Program-made: the position numbers and the translations under genes
DNA from: Chlorogloeopsis fritschii PCC 6912
Lineage (GTDB): Bacteria; Cyanobacteriota; Cyanobacteriia; Cyanobacteriales; Nostocaceae
Length of the DNA: 64,000 nucleotides
Assembly: GCF_000317285.1 (NCBI RefSeq)
Contig: NZ_AJLN01000116.1
Span: 496,001-560,000, forward strand
Direction: 5' to 3'
Shown here: positions 60,528 through 64,000 of the stretch, in pieces
Position numbering within the stretch: the first letter of the stretch is position 1
Layout of the letters: every line of letters starts with the position of its first letter
The notes under the pieces: generated by a model
Databases searched by the model: none
What the model was told of the DNA's origin: nothing
The model's input: only the letters and a program-made list of their open reading frames with translations

Positions 60528-61325
60528 ATGTATCAAACAGATCCTCCTCGCTCTCCTAAAGAAGTACTGCCTACAATGTACGATCTTAAAAGTGAAGATC
60601 CAGAGGAACCAGGGTTGCCTGACGAATTTCACGACCTCCAGCCTGAACTCCTGCGTCTTACTTTCCGCCCCGCCAATTATCCAGCCGACCAAATCTTTGT
60701 CGCCAGTGACTTAAATCTCTACTACGATCCCCGCCATCCCCAGTGGTACAAGCGCCCGGATTGGTTTGCTGTACTTGGAGTTTCCCGATTGTACGAACAG
60801 CAGGATTTGCGCTTAAGTTACGTTACTTGGCAGGAAGGAGTTAATCCCTTTGTAGTAGTCGAACTACTCTCTCCTGGTACTGAAAAGGAAGACTTAGGAC
60901 AAACTCTGCGGGAAGTTAATCAAGCACCAACAAAGTGGGAAGTATACGAACAAATCTTGCGAGTCCCTTATTACTTCGTGTTTAATCGCTATACAGATGA
61001 ATTACAAGCATTTGGACTAGTAACCAGTCGTTACCAAGCTTTGCCTATCGAAGGACAGGGACTGTGGTTAGAAGAAGTGCAGTTAGGATTAGGACTTTGG
61101 CAAGGTTCTTACCAGGGTATTGAACGGTTATGGCTACGTTGGTATGATGCGGTAGGTGCTTGGATAGCCACCCCAGCAGAACTAGCTGAACAAGAACGCC
61201 AACGGACTGAGCAGGAACGCCAACGAGCGGAGCAAGAACGCCAACGTGCCGAACAGGAACATCAACGCGCTGAACAATTGGCAGCACGACTGCGAGCTTT
61301 GGGCATAGACCCCGATTTGCCGTAA
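60528..61325 (+). CDS. Uma2 family endonuclease-like protein with repeated EQERQRA tail
   Basis: This 265-residue Uma2/DUF820 protein starts at the ATG giving MYQTDPPRSPKEVLP; a longer frame from 60408 overlaps the preceding gene. Nuclease-fold landmarks are KRPDWFAVLGV (near 75-85), VVVELLSPGTEKED (near 108-121) and VPYYFVFNRYTDELQAF (near 146-162). The C-terminus has four copies of an EQERQRA/EQEHQRA heptad (near 222-249), forming a highly charged coiled coil before ARLRALGIDPDLP. Length of that repeat varies between family members. Function unknown; possibly a mobile or regulatory element. It is not obviously part of the EPS pathway. Confidence 0.85.
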   Translation: MYQTDPPRSPKEVLPTMYDLKSEDPEEPGLPDEFHDLQPELLRLTFRPANYPADQIFVASDLNLYYDPRHPQWYKRPDWFAVLGVSRLYEQQDLRLSYVTWQEGVNPFVVVELLSPGTEKEDLGQTLREVNQAPTKWEVYEQILRVPYYFVFNRYTDELQAFGLVTSRYQALPIEGQGLWLEEVQLGLGLWQGSYQGIERLWLRWYDAVGAWIATPAELAEQERQRTEQERQRAEQERQRAEQEHQRAEQLAARLRALGIDPDLP

Positions 61326-61369
61326 ACCCCTTGATAAAATAAGGGGCATAGCTTGAGAGAGATTTGGCC

Positions 61370-61546
61370 ATGAGTGTTACAGGCAATCTGACAAATTTTC
61401 CTGGACTTGATTTACCAATTGCGGCTTTGTTAGCTGGAGATTTGATAATAGTGTTAACACAAGTGCAAAGGAATATTGCCACAGAAGCACATCAAGTGTT
61501 TGTTGAGCAACTTGCACAAAGGCGATCGCATAGTGTTTCTATTTAG
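61370..61546 (+). CDS. Small hypothetical protein
   Basis: This 58-residue ORF starts MSVTGNLTNFPGLDLPIAAL with GAGAG about eight bases upstream; an in-frame TTG lies two codons earlier. A mildly hydrophobic stretch (LDLPIAALLAGDLIIVLTQV) precedes a charged tail ending RRSHSVSI. The end contains a HIP1 site, so part of the frame may be chance. A stem (CCCCTT/AAGGGG, 61327-61346) lies before it and a terminator after it. Existence as a protein is uncertain. Confidence 0.4.
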   Translation: MSVTGNLTNFPGLDLPIAALLAGDLIIVLTQVQRNIATEAHQVFVEQLAQRRSHSVSI

Positions 61547-61577
61547 TAAAGTTTTTATTACTTCATTAATTAGTATT

Positions 61578-61626
61578 TATAGGAAAGGTTCAAGCGATCG
61601 CTGTAATCGTTTGAACCTTTTCTATA
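61578..61626 (+). terminator. Strong hairpin after the small ORF
   Basis: TATAGGAAAGGTTCAA (61578-61593) pairs with TTGAACCTTTTCTATA (61611-61626) with one mismatch; its 3' arm contains CCTTTTCTATA. It looks like an intrinsic terminator of either direction. Confidence 0.65.
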
Positions 61627-61632
61627 GATGAA

Positions 61633-61658
61633 AAATTCTGTAAAACATTACAGAATTT
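61633..61658. other. 11-bp perfect stem with AACA loop
   Basis: AAATTCTGTAA (61633-61643) and TTACAGAATTT (61648-61658) are perfect complements. The stem lies between the terminator and the next glycosyltransferase gene and may be part of its control region. Confidence 0.45.
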
Positions 61659-61784
61659 GATGGACTCTCAATTGTGCTATTTGTTGTCACTGCAGCATTA
61701 CATACATGATGTTTCTCAAATCTCTGTGTCAGCCTTGAATATTGCACTTAGCAAAGATGAGCTGAATTTAGGAAAAGAATATTA

Positions 61785-63428
61785 ATGGAAAAAATAGCTA
61801 ACAATACACTTAGCCTTTGGCGAGAAGAAGGTTGTCACATAATTCAAAAAAACTTCAATGTGTTTCGTAGCCTTGTCAAACAGGCAAAAGACTTAGCACA
61901 GCAAGGCAAGTATGACGCGGCAGCAGCCTATGCAGATGTTGCTGCCTTATATGCCACTCTTCAACATAGCGGTCTTTTTGTAAGTTTAGAACTAGAGCAA
62001 GTTCTTCTCAAGATTGGCACAGAAGCTATACAAAGTAGCTTTGATCGCACGAAGAACACATCTTTGCAAAAAACACCAAAAAATGTACTACACGTTGCTA
62101 CATCAGTAAAAGGCATAGGTGGACATTCCAGAATGATTTGGCGATGGATTCAGCAGGATACACAGCGATCGCACTCTGTGGTACTCACGCGGCAGGAACC
62201 GCTCAAGGTGCCTCGTATGTTAACAGACGTTGTGACTAACAGTCACGGTAGTGTATGTGTACTCAACAACACTATTGGCAGTCTTGTTTCTTGGGCCAAA
62301 AGACTACGTGAAATTGCTGCTTCTGCAGATGTAGTTGTGCTCCATACATTATGCGATGATGTAATTCCAAGCATTGCATTTGCTAATGAGGAGCAATCAC
62401 CACCGATTGTTTTTGTAAACCATGCTGACCAATATTTTTGGCTGGGAGCTAGTATCAGCAATGTTGTAGCAAATCTCCGCAAGTCTGGAATGACCCTATC
62501 AAAAGAGCGTAGAGGCGTTGAAGCAGAGCGCAATCTACTACTTCCTATAATTTTAAATCCCACACATAGAACACTTTCTCGAACAGAGGCAAAGCGACAG
62601 CTTGGTCTTGATGAAAGCAACATCTTAATTCTCTCAATCGCTAGATCAGTTAAGTACAGAACTATCAACGAAAGCAGCTTCGCTGATGTGCATATTCCAG
62701 TGTTAAAACAATATGACCGAGCTATTTTGATAGTCATTGGCCCAGGTAATAGTGAAGATTGGTCTTCAGCTATCGAGCAAACTCAAGGAAGAATAAGAGT
62801 CTTTCAAGAGCGTGAAGACACCGCTGTTTTCTTGCAGGCAGCTGATATCTATGTTGATTCTTTTCCAATGCCCTCGACTACCTCACTCCTAGAAGCCGGA
62901 AGCTATGATTTGCCCTTAGTTAGTCGCTTTCCCTACTCCGATGCATCAGATATCCTTAGTGCCGATGCACCGGGTATGGATGACAATCTGATTCGCGTGC
63001 GTAATCTTGAACAGTATACCGAGGTTTTGTCGCGCTTAATTGAAGATGAAAAATTCAGGCTGTCATTAGGGGAAGCAACCAAGAAATGCATTGCACAAAT
63101 GCATACGGGAGATGGTTGGCAGCACTTGTTGGAAGACATATATACTCGTGCTGCTAATACGCCTAGACCTAAGTTAAATTTAACTGCTGCGGTAATGGAC
63201 ACAATGTTTCTTAGCGAGCCTGATGTCTTGTTGCCACGGGTCTTTTCTCAGAAAGACATTGGCGTTGGGGAGTTGATTCAATCCCGTCTTCGGCTTATGC
63301 CATTCACTCAAAGATTACATATTTGGAGTGAGTTAATCAAAAAGCATGGGTTTGGTCAGGTTAGTCTCTTACTACCTGAGTGGTTTTACTTACGCTACTA
63401 CTCGCGCTTACGAGAAATGAGGCTGTAA
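61785..63428 (+). CDS. Glycosyltransferase with N-terminal helical domain
   Basis: This 547-residue protein has an N-terminal helical region (about 1-95, LVKQAKDLAQQGKYDAAAAYADVAALYATL) resembling a TPR-like unit. A GT-B glycosyltransferase core follows (NVLHVATSVKGIGGHSRMIWRWIQQD, near 99-124; later ILILSIARSVKYRTI). The C-terminal donor site VDSFPMPSTTSLLEAGSYDLPLVSRF (near 363-388) and the EQ-rich region after it are typical of GT4-like enzymes. It presumably adds a sugar in surface-glycan synthesis. AGGAAAAG lies upstream of ATG. It is followed by another glycosyltransferase gene after about 50 bases. Confidence 0.85.
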   Translation: MEKIANNTLSLWREEGCHIIQKNFNVFRSLVKQAKDLAQQGKYDAAAAYADVAALYATLQHSGLFVSLELEQVLLKIGTEAIQSSFDRTKNTSLQKTPKNVLHVATSVKGIGGHSRMIWRWIQQDTQRSHSVVLTRQEPLKVPRMLTDVVTNSHGSVCVLNNTIGSLVSWAKRLREIAASADVVVLHTLCDDVIPSIAFANEEQSPPIVFVNHADQYFWLGASISNVVANLRKSGMTLSKERRGVEAERNLLLPIILNPTHRTLSRTEAKRQLGLDESNILILSIARSVKYRTINESSFADVHIPVLKQYDRAILIVIGPGNSEDWSSAIEQTQGRIRVFQEREDTAVFLQAADIYVDSFPMPSTTSLLEAGSYDLPLVSRFPYSDASDILSADAPGMDDNLIRVRNLEQYTEVLSRLIEDEKFRLSLGEATKKCIAQMHTGDGWQHLLEDIYTRAANTPRPKLNLTAAVMDTMFLSEPDVLLPRVFSQKDIGVGELIQSRLRLMPFTQRLHIWSELIKKHGFGQVSLLLPEWFYLRYYSRLREMRL

Positions 63429-63477
63429 AAATGTATTTCTATTAGTAAAGTTCAGGATTAATATAACACCGGAAATT

Positions 63478-64000
63478 ATGAAAGAAAAAATAGTCTGCAC
63501 AATTATTACAAAAAGTTACTTAGCTCATGCACGAGCATTAGCAAACTCGCTGACTGAAAATAATCCTGATATCAAACTATATGTTTTGCTAGCAGATCAA
63601 ATAGACGGATACTTTGATCCTGAACAAGAACCTTTCAATTTAATTCGACTCGAAGATTTACCAGACCAGCAAACAGTCCAAAGAATGTGCTTTTACTATA
63701 CGCCATTTGAATTATGCTGTGCATTGCGAGGAATGCTACACAAATATATTTACGAAAATGAACTTGCACGTTTATGGTTATTTTTGGACTCTGATATTAT
63801 AATTTACAATTCGCTTGAAGAAATATTTCAGCAACTTGAAACAACTTCTATTTTATTAAATCCACACCTAGTAGCTCCTATTAATCATGCTAATTATGAT
63901 GTGCTAGAAGTAAGAATTCTAGGGTCTGGTGTTTACAATGCAGGTTTTCTTGGAATTAAAAGAACTGATGAAGCTGGAAAGTTTATAGAATGGTTCAATC
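63478..64000 (+). CDS. GT-A glycosyltransferase, 5' part
   Basis: The frame starts at ATG (MKEKIVCTIITKSYLAHARA) and stays open to the end of the window, about 174 residues. It begins like GT-A sugar transferases acting with free-standing nucleotide-sugar (KSYLAHARALANSLTENNPD). A DSD metal-binding motif lies in LWLFLDSDIIIYNSL (near 99-113), and GSGVYNAGFLGIKR (near 151-164) is typical of the catalytic core. It is the second of two adjacent glycosyltransferase genes; its end is outside the window. Confidence 0.85.
   Translation, partial: MKEKIVCTIITKSYLAHARALANSLTENNPDIKLYVLLADQIDGYFDPEQEPFNLIRLEDLPDQQTVQRMCFYYTPFELCCALRGMLHKYIYENELARLWLFLDSDIIIYNSLEEIFQQLETTSILLNPHLVAPINHANYDVLEVRILGSGVYNAGFLGIKRTDEAGKFIEWFN

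Noticed and set aside
1-64000. tRNA, rRNA or tmRNA genes
   Set aside because: Gaps over 200 bases were scanned by eye for the T-loop GGTTCGAATCC pattern and cloverleaf stems; none was found.

Overview
The window is a stretch of cyanobacterial chromosome, most likely from a filamentous, Nostocales-type strain. The HIP1 octamer GCGATCGC occurs throughout, inside and between genes. The marker genes are cyanobacterial: ntcA, chlP (geranylgeranyl reductase), the glycolate-oxidase subunits glcE/glcF, DUF3352, DUF2358, DUF3084, DUF3146 and DUF6887/6888. Heptamer tandem repeats and small dispersed palindromes fill many gaps, as in Nostoc-like genomes. No rRNA, tRNA, CRISPR array, IS transposase or prophage gene was seen. 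The species cannot be named from the sequence alone.

Layout. 1-9.2 kb: the end of a DUF3352 gene, a secreted PPC-like protein, cysE, a flavoprotein/alpha-beta-hydrolase pair, a DUF1206 membrane protein, a GHL10 glycosidase-like protein with DUF2358, a phytol/dolichol-kinase-like protein, and a coupled cyclase/FAH-hydrolase pair. 9.3-20.9 kb: a histidine kinase with an ethylene-receptor-type membrane domain, pcrA, a methyltransferase, glcF-glcE, a type-II NADH dehydrogenase, and leuA. leuA is preceded by a small, unannotated, leucine-rich ORF that overlaps its start codon and a nested RNA stem. 21.8-31.9 kb: a response regulator, chlP, cysA, Uma2, a DUF6888/DUF6887 overlapping pair, hisB, fabI, ntcA, DUF3084, a YqgF-like protein and DUF3146. 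32-42 kb: a J-domain protein, pnp, a GNAT acetyltransferase, a large SNF2-type ATPase with a SWIM-finger partner, and a GTPase.

42.2-64 kb is a surface-polysaccharide locus. A Wzc-like chain-length/tyrosine kinase is divergent from a long plus-strand series, across an almost 2 kb non-coding gap. The series holds a GT4 glycosyltransferase, a Cys/His-rich protein, a Wzm/Wzt ABC exporter, and a nucleotide-sugar set (acetyltransferase, Gfo/Idh/MocA dehydrogenase, DegT aminotransferase, second acyltransferase, SDR epimerase, second aminotransferase). After these come a 1007-residue mosaic of DUF4082, Ig-like and N,N-dimethylformamidase-beta-like domains, a Tat-signal protein, a second Uma2 and two more glycosyltransferases. 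The locus plausibly makes and exports a polysaccharide containing acetylated amino sugars.

The observations most worth checking are: (i) the leucine-rich leader ORF and nested RNA stem before leuA; (ii) a 28-bp perfect palindrome lying in frame, in the same phase, inside two adjacent divergent genes (GNAT and SNF2); (iii) a kinase whose N-terminus has the ETR1 ethylene-site residues at exact ETR1 spacing; (iv) two 46-bp tandem copies resembling the 5' end of the first EPS glycosyltransferase; (v) a DUF6888 reading frame without a start codon, overlapping DUF6887; and (vi) the DUF4082/Ig/DMFase-like mosaic in the EPS locus.
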